A DNA stretch of 64,000 bases, from positions 2,418,001 through 2,482,000 of the forward strand of contig NZ_CP144460.1 of NCBI RefSeq assembly GCF_040182365.1, written 5' to 3'. This DNA comes from Xanthomonas sp. 10-10. Lineage in GTDB: Bacteria > Pseudomonadota > Gammaproteobacteria > Xanthomonadales > Xanthomonadaceae. A program made the position numbers and the translations under genes. The notes beneath the pieces are model-generated. The model was given only the letters and a program-made list of their open reading frames with translations, was not told where the DNA came from and searched no databases. Shown one piece after another: positions 43,587 to 52,011 of the stretch (the first letter of the stretch is position 1; the number at the start of each line of letters is the position of its first letter).

Positions 43587-46544
43587 TCAGTTGCCGACAG
43601 TGCCGGATGCCGCAGCGAGGTGGGAGGCATCGTAATAGATGCGATTGCGGCCGCTGCGTTTGGCGCTGTACAGCGCGGCATCGGCGCGCGCCAGCAATTG
43701 CTCCAGGGTTTCGCCGGGAATGAACCAGGCCACGCCGATCGAGCAGGTGACGTGCAACCAGCCACCGTCGATGGCGTAATCGCCGCAGATGCCGCTGTGC
43801 AGCGCATCGAGCCGATGCGTGGCTTCGTGCGTCAGCCCCGGCAGCAGCGCCAGCAATTCTTCGCCGCCGTAGCGGCCGATCCGGTCGTCGCCACGCACCA
43901 GCGTATCCATCCGACGACCGACCCCGGCCAGCACCGCATCGCCGGCCAGATGCCCGTGCTGATCGTTGACCAACTTGAAGTGATCCAGGTCGATCAACAC
44001 CACCGCCAATGGCCGCGCCGTTGCATCGGCCCGCAACAGCATCTCGCGCAGCGTGGCGAGAATGCCGGAGCGGTTGAGCAGGCCGGTCAGTTCGTCGTGG
44101 GTGGCCTTGAGTGCCAGTTCGGCACGTGCCGATTCCAGGTCGCGCTTGTCCTGTTCCAGCTCGGCAGTGCGCTCGGCAACCAGCTGCTCCAGTTCGCGCT
44201 TGCGTCGCAGCAGTTTGGCCGTGCGCCAGCGCAACAGCACGATCACCGCTGCGATCGCCAGCAACACGTACGCGATCAAGGCGGGAATGCCGCGCCACCA
44301 GGGCGGACTGAGCACGAAGGCAAAGCGCGTGATCGGGCTTGCACTGCGCTGGCCCGCGTCCACGGCCTGCACCTCCAGGGCATAGCGGCCAGGCGGCAGC
44401 AGCGGATAGGTGATGTGGCTGAGCGAGGTGCTGGTCCAGCTGGCCTGGTGGCCTTCCACGCGGTAGCGGAAGCTGATGCGGTCCGGGCCGCCTTCGGCAC
44501 CGGGCGTACTCAGATCCACATCCAGCGGAACCTGCGACCACGGTACCTGCGCACCGGCAGCAAGGGTCTGCCCGCCACGCTGCACGCGCAGCACCTCCAC
44601 CCGGAGCGGCGGCGAGGTGAACGCACGCGACGGATCGATCAGATGGGTCAGCCCGCGGCTGCTGCCGAGCCAGACGCTGCCATCGTCGTCCTCGAACAGC
44701 GCATTGGCAGACACGTCGTCCCACAGCAGGCCCTCGCTGCGCGTGGCGCGCGACCAGCGTCCACGGTCCAGCAGGTCCAGGCCCTGGCTGCTGCCCAGCC
44801 ACAGGCGTCCCTTGCTGTCGTGACGCAGGATGAACGGCATCACGCGCGACACCAGCGTGTCGCTCACTGCGGTCAGCGTGACCTGCGCATCGTCCTGCAC
44901 GGCGCCGTGCCACAGCCCGGTGTCGCGCAAGGACAGCCAAAGCTGACCGTCGTCGGAAAAGTCCAGCAGGAAGTAATCGTGGCTGGGAAGGTTGCCGTGC
45001 ACCTGCACCTGCAGCCAGCGGCCGTTTTTTTCCTGGCGATACAGCCCTTCGCGCGTGCTGGCCCACAGTCGACCCCGAGCATCCAGCTCGATATCGCCGA
45101 CGAACGCCGCCGGTACCGCTTCCTCGCGCCTTGCCTGCAGCGGCAGTTCGGGCGGGACGGAGTACAGGCCGCGCGGCGTGGTGACCCACAGCACCCCGCG
45201 CGAATCGAACAGCAGCTTGTTGGTGGGCAGGCCGAGCTGCAGCACGTCGATGGTCTTGCCCGTTCGCGGGTCGCGACGTGCCAGGGCTCCGGACGAGCGC
45301 GCCACCCAGGCCGCGCCATCTGCCGGCGACAGCGCGATGGAGATCGATTGCAGCAACGGCTCACCGTTGGCCAGTGTCCACGGCTGCATGCGCCCGGTCC
45401 GCGGATCCAGCACATTGGAGCCGGCATCGCCGCCTACCAGCAGCTCCCCACTGGGCAGCCGCTGGATGGCCCAGGTTGGCGATTCAGCCAGACCCTGGCT
45501 TTCGTCCCAGTGCTCGATGGTGCCGTAGCCCAGCCAGCGCTGCACACCCAGGCCGCGCGTGCCGATCCATAGCTGGCCGGTGCTCTGCATCATCAACGGG
45601 CCGACCATCGGGCTGATCGACAACCCCTGATCGTGCCCGAAATAGCGCCAGTGATCGCCTTCCCAGCGCACCATTCCGCGGTCGGAGCGGGTAATCAGGC
45701 GGCCCTGCGCATCCTCCGACAAGGTGGTTGCGCCGGACAGGGTGTCGAACCGGGTACCGGCCGGGGGTGCGTGGTCGCGGAACACCCGCTCGCCCGGCGC
45801 GCGCGACATCACCAAGCCGCCGCCGCGCAGCCACAGGTTGCCGCGATGGTCGCGGAACACCGCGCGCCATTGCCGTTCCGGCACGCCGTCGGCATCGCCC
45901 AACTGGGTGATGCGTCCGTCGGCATCGATGCGGCAGACGCGTTGTCCGCAACTGGCCCACAGCGCTGTGCCGTCGGCCAGCAAGGCTTTACCGGCGGGCA
46001 GGGTGGTGCCGTCGTCCAGCCGCAACGGCAGCACCCGGACGCTCCAGCCGCCCGGCTTGGCCGGCAGCAGGTGCAATAGCTGATTTTCGCTGACCACCAC
46101 CACGCCGCCCGCGTACGGGGCGATCACATTGCCGCTGTCGGCGCGGATCGCGGTGCCATTGTGCAATATCGGGCTGAAGGTGGTGCCGTTGCGCACGAAC
46201 ACGCCGTTGGCGCTGGCCACCCACAGGCGCCCGCGCCCATCCAGCGTCAACGCGCGGATATAGCGTGCGTCCAGCCCGCTTTCGCGGCCGACGGGAATGA
46301 GTTGTTCGCGTTCGAAACGATGCAATGCCAGTTCGGTACCGACCCAGACCACGCCCTGTCGGTCCTCGAGCAGGCTGTTGACGGTCATGCCCTGCAGGCC
46401 ATCGGCCTGGGCGTAATCGTGAAAGCTATAGGTTTGCGCCCATCCGCTGCCCGCGATCAGCCACCCGAGCAGGCACAGCGCTGCCAGGCGCAGCGCCTTG
46501 CCGCGCGAACCAGGTGGAACGAACAGCGCAGACACGTTGGGCAT
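43587..46544 (-). CDS. Two-component-regulator-propeller diguanylate cyclase, paralogue 2
   Basis: 985 residues with the same layout as the neighbour: signal peptide (LRLAALCLLGWLIAGSGWA), beta-propeller of about 14 repeats (VVWVGTELALHRF, GRLWVASANGVFV, GSVWLGSSRGLTHL), Y_Y_Y domain, one membrane segment (IAYVLLAIAAVIVLL), coiled coil, GGDEF with intact GRYGGEELLALLPG. The start at ATG 46544 is chosen because it gives the signal peptide; an open frame continues upstream into fliR but has no protein-like character. It begins 92 bases after fliR stops and may be transcribed with fliQR. Confidence 0.93.
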   Translation of the reverse strand: MPNVSALFVPPGSRGKALRLAALCLLGWLIAGSGWAQTYSFHDYAQADGLQGMTVNSLLEDRQGVVWVGTELALHRFEREQLIPVGRESGLDARYIRALTLDGRGRLWVASANGVFVRNGTTFSPILHNGTAIRADSGNVIAPYAGGVVVVSENQLLHLLPAKPGGWSVRVLPLRLDDGTTLPAGKALLADGTALWASCGQRVCRIDADGRITQLGDADGVPERQWRAVFRDHRGNLWLRGGGLVMSRAPGERVFRDHAPPAGTRFDTLSGATTLSEDAQGRLITRSDRGMVRWEGDHWRYFGHDQGLSISPMVGPLMMQSTGQLWIGTRGLGVQRWLGYGTIEHWDESQGLAESPTWAIQRLPSGELLVGGDAGSNVLDPRTGRMQPWTLANGEPLLQSISIALSPADGAAWVARSSGALARRDPRTGKTIDVLQLGLPTNKLLFDSRGVLWVTTPRGLYSVPPELPLQARREEAVPAAFVGDIELDARGRLWASTREGLYRQEKNGRWLQVQVHGNLPSHDYFLLDFSDDGQLWLSLRDTGLWHGAVQDDAQVTLTAVSDTLVSRVMPFILRHDSKGRLWLGSSQGLDLLDRGRWSRATRSEGLLWDDVSANALFEDDDGSVWLGSSRGLTHLIDPSRAFTSPPLRVEVLRVQRGGQTLAAGAQVPWSQVPLDVDLSTPGAEGGPDRISFRYRVEGHQASWTSTSLSHITYPLLPPGRYALEVQAVDAGQRSASPITRFAFVLSPPWWRGIPALIAYVLLAIAAVIVLLRWRTAKLLRRKRELEQLVAERTAELEQDKRDLESARAELALKATHDELTGLLNRSGILATLREMLLRADATARPLAVVLIDLDHFKLVNDQHGHLAGDAVLAGVGRRMDTLVRGDDRIGRYGGEELLALLPGLTHEATHRLDALHSGICGDYAIDGGWLHVTCSIGVAWFIPGETLEQLLARADAALYSAKRSGRNRIYYDASHLAAASGTVGN

Positions 46545-46636
46545 CGGTTTCCGCGAGAAGAAGGCAATGCGATCGAATGGGTCAATCGTCCCCAGCGTTG
46601 ACGGCGACCGGTCGCAAAACTTGAGCGGCCGTACGG

Positions 46637-47428
46637 TCAGCCCGTCAGTTCTCTGGCGGAGTCGAAGGCGGTGTCGAACATGCGCTGCACCGGTGGCGCG
46701 AACTCGCTTGCGAAGCTGGACAACAGGAACAGCCCCAATAAGACCGTCAGCGGCAACCCAAGTTGCATCGGGTTCAACGCCGGCGCCGCCTTGGCCAACG
46801 CGCCGAAGGCCAGATTGACCGCCAGCATCGCCACCATCATCGGCAAGGCCAGGGTCAGCCCGCCGCGCAGGATCTGCAGGAACAGGGTCGGCGCCACCTC
46901 CGCAAACGCGCCGGCGTCGGGAATGGCCGTGCCGATCGGCAGCGCCTTGTAGCTGTCCACCAGCAGCGAGATCACCGCAAGATGCCCGTTGGCCGCAAAG
47001 AACAGCAAGCCGAACCCGATGTAGAACCACTGCGCGATCACACCGGAGGTCACCCCGCGCATCGGGTCGGACATCTGCGCAAACGACAGGCCGGTGGACT
47101 GCGACACCAACTCGCCGGCCAGTGCGCCGGCCTCGAAGATCAGCTTCAACATGAAGCCCATGCTGGCGCCGACGGCCAACTCGCGCGCGATGCTCAGCAC
47201 TGCCTGCGCGGTGAATCCGTCCCACTCCGGCACCGGCGGCAGGATCGGCGCCAGCACCATCGACAAGGTCCCGGCCAGCATCACCCGCACCCGCCCGGGC
47301 ACTGCGCGCGTGCCGATCAACGGCATGGCCGTGAGCAAGGCACCGGTGCGCAGCATGGTCCACATGATCGCCCCGACCATCGCAAACGCGCGCTGGCCGT
47401 CGATCACCATCTGGGTAGCGGAATCCAT
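46637..47428 (-). CDS. fliR: Flagellar export gate protein FliR
   Basis: 263-residue membrane protein of the FliPQR export channel. Six hydrophobic segments; family features include the segment MLAGTLSMVLAPILPP and GLSFAQMSDP. It begins 13 bases after fliQ. Of normal length. Confidence 0.97.
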   Translation of the reverse strand: MDSATQMVIDGQRAFAMVGAIMWTMLRTGALLTAMPLIGTRAVPGRVRVMLAGTLSMVLAPILPPVPEWDGFTAQAVLSIARELAVGASMGFMLKLIFEAGALAGELVSQSTGLSFAQMSDPMRGVTSGVIAQWFYIGFGLLFFAANGHLAVISLLVDSYKALPIGTAIPDAGAFAEVAPTLFLQILRGGLTLALPMMVAMLAVNLAFGALAKAAPALNPMQLGLPLTVLLGLFLLSSFASEFAPPVQRMFDTAFDSARELTG

Positions 47429-47441
47429 CCGGTGCAGCCCG

Positions 47442-47711
47442 CTAACCGATCAGATGCGGAATGCGCTGGAACAGCGCAATGGTGAACTCCACCAGATGCC
47501 CCAGCAACATGCTGCCGGTGGCGAACAGGGTCGCGGTCAACGCGACCGCCTTGGCCACGAAGCCGATGGTGGGTTCATTCAACTGGGTGGCGGCCTGCAC
47601 CACGCCGATAACCACACCGACGATCAACACCGCCAGCAGCATCGGTCCGGCAATCCACAGGACGGTGACCAGGCCACCACGTAGTTCAGTCAGGGCGATT
47701 TCAGGGCTCAT
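47442..47711 (-). CDS. fliQ: Flagellar export gate protein FliQ
   Basis: 89 residues, two membrane segments, with the signature VVQAATQLNEPTIGFVAK. Part of the FliPQR channel. The start ATG 47711 (MSPEIALTEL) agrees with family N-termini. A very good sigma-54 promoter at 47724-47739 would start transcription about two bases before this ATG. FliP, usually adjacent, is 974 bases away. Confidence 0.97.
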   Translation of the reverse strand: MSPEIALTELRGGLVTVLWIAGPMLLAVLIVGVVIGVVQAATQLNEPTIGFVAKAVALTATLFATGSMLLGHLVEFTIALFQRIPHLIG

Positions 47712-47723
47712 GGGGCGTGCTGA

Positions 47724-47739
47724 TGCAAGTCGGGTGCCA
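47724..47739 (-). promoter_or_regulatory. Sigma-54 promoter of fliQ-fliR
   Basis: On the minus strand TGGCAC-CCGAC-TTGCA, a perfect match to the RpoN consensus. The predicted start of transcription, about 47713, is almost at the fliQ ATG. Confidence 0.85.
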
Positions 47740-47898
47740 AAGGGGGCGGGGATTGGAGATTCGGGATTCGGGATTCGTTGTTTGGCTGGCAGTTTCGCGG
47801 TTACGGAGACTGCTGTCAGCCGTTGCGGTATTGGTGCCGTTGATTGAGGTGCTGGATTCTGCTGCTGCTTGAACTGCGCTTTGCTGTTGGCTTTCAGG

Positions 47899-48430
47899 GG
47901 CCCCATACCGCAGCGGCAAGGCCGGCAGATACAACCCGCAGGGCGGCGCGCATGGATGCGCGACGTTTTTGTAAGGGACAGGGATGTCCCTTACAAAAAT
48001 TTCTGCCGGACTTGCGCACCCGCAGCGCCGAAGGCGCGGAGGGCGCGAGGACGGGGTGTGCTTTCTTTTGGTTACTTTTCTTTGCACAAGCAAAGAAAAG
48101 TGACTCGCGCCCGACAGGGCGTGAAAGCCTTTGATTTCACTGCGTGGCATTGATAAGCGAAATCAATGCGACGAGGCAACACAGGTGCAAGTGCAAGTGC
48201 AAAGCTTTCGTCCCCCTTCGGGGGGCGAGTCACTTTCTTTGCTTGTGCAAAGAAAGTGACCAAAGAAACACACCCCCGTCCTCGCGCCTTCCGCGCTGCG
48301 CGCTCCAGGTCCGCAATCCGGGTAGAAATTTTTGTAAGGGACATCCATGTCCCTTACAAAAACATCGCGCATCCATGCGCGATGCCCTTCGGGTTGTATC
48401 TACCCGGCTTGCCGCTGCGGTATGGGGGCC
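47899..48430. repeat. Giant inverted repeat between fliP and fliQ
   Basis: Left arm 47899-48131, right arm about 48209-48430, with near-perfect complementarity and a loop of about 77 bases. Each arm holds a smaller perfect palindrome, TTTTTGTAAGGGACA (4-base loop) TGTCCCTTACAAAAA, at 47966-47999 and 48329-48362. There is no ORF in it and no target duplication evident. Confidence 0.9.
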
Positions 48431-48685
48431 CGCACGAGCAAAAAGCTGAAAGCGGAGGCAACAGCAAGAGCGGAGATCGGAAAGCTGAAAGCTGAAAGCG
48501 ATAAGAGACAGCTGGACACTGCAGCTATGGGACCGGTAGGGAGAGCCGGAACCACCGCGCTCAGGCCTGCTGACGCTATCTGCCGAACTCAGCCAGGCGT
48601 AAACACCACTCAAATTGAATGTGGCTCAGCTGGATACCAATGACAGTGCCAGCCACATCGATCGCGCGCAGCGCGCCATCCATAC

Positions 48686-49540
48686 CTACGACGCGTTGAA
48701 ACTCGCCGCCAGCGTACCGACCACCAGCACCCAGCCATCCACCAGGATGAACAGCAGGATCTTGAACGGCGCGGAGATCAGCATCGGCGACAGCATCATC
48801 ATGCCCATCGACATCAGCACGCTGGCCACCACCAGATCGATGATCACGAACGGGATGAAGATCAGGAACCCGATCTCGAAGGCGGTCTTCAGCTCGCTGG
48901 TCACGAACGAGGCCACCAGCACCGGGAACGGCACCGCGTCCGGACCTGCGTACTTGCCGTCGCCGGCCATGCCCGCGAAGGTCATCAGATCGGTCTCGCG
49001 AATCTGCGCCAGCATGAAGGCGCGCAGCGGCTGGGTGGTCAGCGTCCAGGCGGTGGAGAAATCGATCTGGTTGTTGAGGTACGGCTGCAGGCCGGCACCC
49101 CACATCTTTTGCCACACCGGCATCATCACCAGCGCGGTCAGGAACATCGCCAGGCCCAGCAGCACCTGGTTGGACGGGGTCTGGCCGGTGCCCAGCGCCT
49201 GGCGCAGCAGGCCCAGCACGATGGTGATGCGGGTAAAGGCAGTCAGCACCAGCAGCATCGACGGCAGCAAGGTGATCGCTGTCATCAGCAGCAGGGTCTG
49301 CAGCGGCAGGCTCACCGGCTGGTCGCCGATGCGGCCCACGCTCACGTTGGGCAGGTTCGGCAACTGGTTGGAGCCGGGCGGCACCGCCGGCGCCGGTGTG
49401 GCAGCGGCAGCGGGGGCAGCGGCCTGCGCCATCGACGGCAACGCGGCCGGCGTGGCGGCGGCCAGCAGCGGGCAGCTCATCACCAGCAGGATCAAGACCA
49501 GGCGCAGGCTGCGCCCCCAGCGATTCCAACGACTGAACAT
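48686..49540 (-). CDS. fliP: Flagellar export gate protein FliP
   Basis: 284 residues. A signal peptide (LRLVLILLVMSCPLLAAATP) precedes an Ala/Pro-rich extension (about 35-75) and then the conserved four-helix core with the signatures TAFTRITIVLGLLRQALGT and FEIGFLIFIPFVIIDLVVAS. The Ala/Pro extension makes it longer than the enteric protein (about 245). ATG 49540 overlaps or abuts the end of fliO. It forms the export channel with FliQ and FliR. Confidence 0.97.
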   Translation of the reverse strand: MFSRWNRWGRSLRLVLILLVMSCPLLAAATPAALPSMAQAAAPAAAATPAPAVPPGSNQLPNLPNVSVGRIGDQPVSLPLQTLLLMTAITLLPSMLLVLTAFTRITIVLGLLRQALGTGQTPSNQVLLGLAMFLTALVMMPVWQKMWGAGLQPYLNNQIDFSTAWTLTTQPLRAFMLAQIRETDLMTFAGMAGDGKYAGPDAVPFPVLVASFVTSELKTAFEIGFLIFIPFVIIDLVVASVLMSMGMMMLSPMLISAPFKILLFILVDGWVLVVGTLAASFNAS

Positions 49541-49541
49541 G

Positions 49542-49949
49542 TCACGGGTCCTTGCGCAGCTTCTGAGCGAGCAGCTGGGCGAAATTGGGGAGTTGCTTGA
49601 AATTGGGCAGGGTGGGAGCGGGCGCTGGCGGCAGCGGTTCGGGCAAGGTGTGCAAGGTGCTGATGCCGCCGGCGGTGACGCCCAGCAGCAATTGCTGGCC
49701 GTTGACCTCCACCACCACCACGCGTTCCTTGGCACCCACCGCCAGGCTGGTCACCACGCGCAGGCCCTCGCTGTTGCGAAAACCGCTGCCGGGCATGCGC
49801 TTGAGCAACCAGCCCAGGCCGACGATCAGCGCGAGCACCAACAGCAATGCAAAGACCGCGCCAAACAGGCTGGGCGAGGACGGCGCCTGCGCGCCGACCT
49901 GGGTGGCCTTGGCCGCGACCGGCGCGGCGGCAGCCAGCAGGCCGATCAC
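49542..49949 (-). CDS. fliO: Flagellar export assembly protein FliO
   Basis: 135 residues with one membrane segment (LFGAVFALLLVLALIVGLGWLL) and a cytoplasmic part (LRVVTSLAVGAKERVVVVEVNG) typical of FliO, which helps FliP assemble. The start is GTG 49949, with GGAGG five bases upstream and a four-base GTGA overlap with fliN. Confidence 0.93.
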   Translation of the reverse strand: MIGLLAAAAPVAAKATQVGAQAPSSPSLFGAVFALLLVLALIVGLGWLLKRMPGSGFRNSEGLRVVTSLAVGAKERVVVVEVNGQQLLLGVTAGGISTLHTLPEPLPPAPAPTLPNFKQLPNFAQLLAQKLRKDP

Positions 49950-50284
49950 CGCAGCCTCCGGATCCGTTCGCTGGGGCTGACCACGTCGGTCAGGCGGATG
50001 CCGAAGCGGTCGTTGATCACCACCACTTCGCCATGCGCGATCAAGGTGCCGTTGACGTAGACGTCCAGCGGCTCGCCGGCGCCGCGTTCCAGTTCCACCA
50101 CCGAGCCCTGGTTGAGCTGCAGCAGGTTGCGGATCGGGATGCGGGCGCGGCCCACTTCCAGCGACAGCGTCACCGGCACGTCCAGGATGACGTCCAGGTT
50201 GAGGTCGGTGGCATTCTGGTCGTGCTCGGCCTGCAGGTTGTCGAAGGTGGCGGGCGCGGCGTCGAGGATGTCGGAGTTGATCAT
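49946..50284 (-). CDS. fliN: Flagellar motor switch protein FliN
   Basis: 112-residue C-ring component. The C-terminal SpoA domain reads LDVILDVPVTLSLEVGR, then LNQGSVVELERGAGEPLDVYVNG and GEVVVINDRFGIRLTDVVS, all diagnostic. Overlaps fliM and fliO by four bases each. Confidence 0.97.
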   Translation of the reverse strand: MINSDILDAAPATFDNLQAEHDQNATDLNLDVILDVPVTLSLEVGRARIPIRNLLQLNQGSVVELERGAGEPLDVYVNGTLIAHGEVVVINDRFGIRLTDVVSPSERIRRLR

Positions 50285-51294
50285 TTGCTGGGGTCCTGGG
50301 ATGGAACGGCACGCGGGGCTTGCACGCCGGGCGGGCGGACGGCGGTGATCTTCACGGCGTTGTTGCCGTTGGAGACGCCGAATTCGCCGGTGAACATGGG
50401 AATGTCTTCCACGCACAGCGGTACCTGCGCGGGCAGATCGATCGGCAGGATGTCGCCGACCTTCAGGCCGGTGAGCTGGCGCAGGCTCATGCGCTTGCTG
50501 GCCAGTACGCTCGACAGCGTCACCTCGGCGGTGTTGAGCTGCTCGCGCAGCATGACGTTCCAGGAGTCGTCGCGGTCGTTGCGGTCGCTCTGGATGCCGG
50601 CATCGAGCAGTTCGCGGATCGGCTCCAGCATCGAATACGGCAGGGTGATGTGGATCTCGCCGCCGCCACCTTCCAGCTCCACATGGAAGCGGCACACCAC
50701 CACGTATTCGCGCGGGGTGACGATGTTGGCGAAGTGCGGGTTGATCTCCGAGTTGATGTACTCGAAGTCCACCTCCATCACCGGCGCCCAGGCTTCCTTC
50801 AGGTCGGCGAAGGTCTGCTTGAGCATCAGCTGGATCACGCGCATCTCGGTGGCGGTGAATTCGCGGCCTTCGATGCGGGTATGGAAGCGGCCATCGCCAC
50901 CGAAGAAGTTGTCCACCACGGTGAACACCAGGGTGGGTTCGAACACGATCAGGCCGGTGCCGCGCAGCGGCTTGAAGCGGATCAGGTTGAGGTTGGTCGG
51001 CACGTACAGCGAGTGCATGTACTCGTTGAACTTGACCAGGTCGATGCCGCGCACCGACAGGTCGGCCGAGCGCCGGATCAGGTTGAACAGGCCGATGCGC
51101 CACAGCCGCGCAAAGCGCTCGTTGACCATCTCCAGGGTCGGCATGCGGCCACGGATGATGCGGTCCTGGCTGGACAGATCGTATTGCCGCGCTTCGCCGG
51201 GCAGCGGCTCCGGCTCGGTGTTGACCGCACCCGAATCGACGCCATGCAACAGGGCATCGATTTCGTCCTGGGAAAGCAGATCACTCACGCTCAT
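50281..51294 (-). CDS. fliM: Flagellar motor switch protein FliM
   Basis: 337-residue switch protein that binds CheY-P. The N-terminal LLSQDEIDALLHGV is the CheY-binding motif, followed by the CheC-like middle domain and a C-terminal SpoA domain. It starts nine bases after fliL. Confidence 0.98.
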   Translation of the reverse strand: MSVSDLLSQDEIDALLHGVDSGAVNTEPEPLPGEARQYDLSSQDRIIRGRMPTLEMVNERFARLWRIGLFNLIRRSADLSVRGIDLVKFNEYMHSLYVPTNLNLIRFKPLRGTGLIVFEPTLVFTVVDNFFGGDGRFHTRIEGREFTATEMRVIQLMLKQTFADLKEAWAPVMEVDFEYINSEINPHFANIVTPREYVVVCRFHVELEGGGGEIHITLPYSMLEPIRELLDAGIQSDRNDRDDSWNVMLREQLNTAEVTLSSVLASKRMSLRQLTGLKVGDILPIDLPAQVPLCVEDIPMFTGEFGVSNGNNAVKITAVRPPGVQAPRAVPSQDPSK

Positions 51295-51303
51295 GGGGCA
51301 GCC

Positions 51304-51822
51304 TTACTGGGTGACGAAACTGGTGAACAGCAATTCTTCGATGCATTTCTTGCCGGTTTCGCTGGTCATGACCTTCTGCGCTTCGGCCAGCGCGGATTTC
51401 TGCAGCTTCTGCTTGCCGGCCAGATCGGCCACGTCGGTGGCCTTGACCTGAGACAGCAGCATCAGCAGGTGCGCGCGGATGGCGGGGGCGTTCTCGGTGA
51501 TGAGTTTGAGTTCTTCCGGGTCGCGGGTGACCAGCTGCACTTCGACCTGAAGATACTGCGGGCCGTCGCCGGGATCGGCCAGGTTGACCACAATCGCCGG
51601 GTCCATCGGGAAGTACTGTGCCGGCTTTGGCACTTCGGCCACCTTGGGGGCATCGTGCTTGCCGCCTTTTTCATCGCCCTTGTGGCCGAGGAAGAACCAC
51701 GCACCGCCGCCGGCCGCGGCCAGCACGACCACGCCAATGGCGATCAGCAGAAGAGGCTTCTTGCCGCCTTTCTTCTTCTCTTCTTTCTCTTCGGTCTTTT
51801 CAGGTTTCTTGGCCGCTGCCAC
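51304..51822 (-). CDS. fliL: Flagellar basal-body-associated protein FliL
   Basis: 172 residues. A highly charged Lys/Glu N-terminus (KKPEKTEEKEEKKKGGKK) precedes one membrane segment (LLLIAIGVVVLAAAGGGAWFF) and a periplasmic domain (FPMDPAIVVNLAD). It modulates stators and motor torque. The start GTG 51822 has GGAG six bases upstream; the GTG at 51846 lies at or before the predicted sigma-54 transcription start and is ruled out. Confidence 0.95.
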   Translation of the reverse strand: MAAAKKPEKTEEKEEKKKGGKKPLLLIAIGVVVLAAAGGGAWFFLGHKGDEKGGKHDAPKVAEVPKPAQYFPMDPAIVVNLADPGDGPQYLQVEVQLVTRDPEELKLITENAPAIRAHLLMLLSQVKATDVADLAGKQKLQKSALAEAQKVMTSETGKKCIEELLFTSFVTQ

Positions 51823-51854
51823 GTTCTGCTCCAGGGGAATGCTCACCCATTGGA

Positions 51855-51870
51855 TGCAACTGGCGTGCCA
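51855..51870 (-). promoter_or_regulatory. Sigma-54 promoter of fliLMNOP
   Basis: On the minus strand TGGCAC-GCCAG-TTGCA, a perfect RpoN consensus. Predicted start about 51844, 21 bases before the fliL GTG. Confidence 0.85.
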
Positions 51871-52011
51871 AAACCGCGACGGATTCCTGGCGCCGCGTGG
51901 GCGCGTGTGCAAAAACCCCCGCAAGCCTTGCGCTGCGAGGGTGGAGAGCGGGCGGCAAGGTCAGCGCGCGCTGCGTTTTTGCGTTGCGCCGGGCCGTCCC
52001 GGCGCGGCGGC

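Larger units (their letters stand above)
47712..48685. other. 974-bp gap between fliP and fliQ
   Basis: It contains the fliQ sigma-54 promoter (47724-47739) and a giant inverted repeat (47899-48430). No protein-coding gene is supported; ORFs seen in this stretch are mirror images of each other across the palindrome. Confidence 0.8.

Noticed and set aside
43587..47363. A 1258-codon version of the second propeller GGDEF protein
   Set aside because: The extra 5' part overlaps fliR and reads as out-of-frame sequence; ATG 46544 gives a proper signal peptide.
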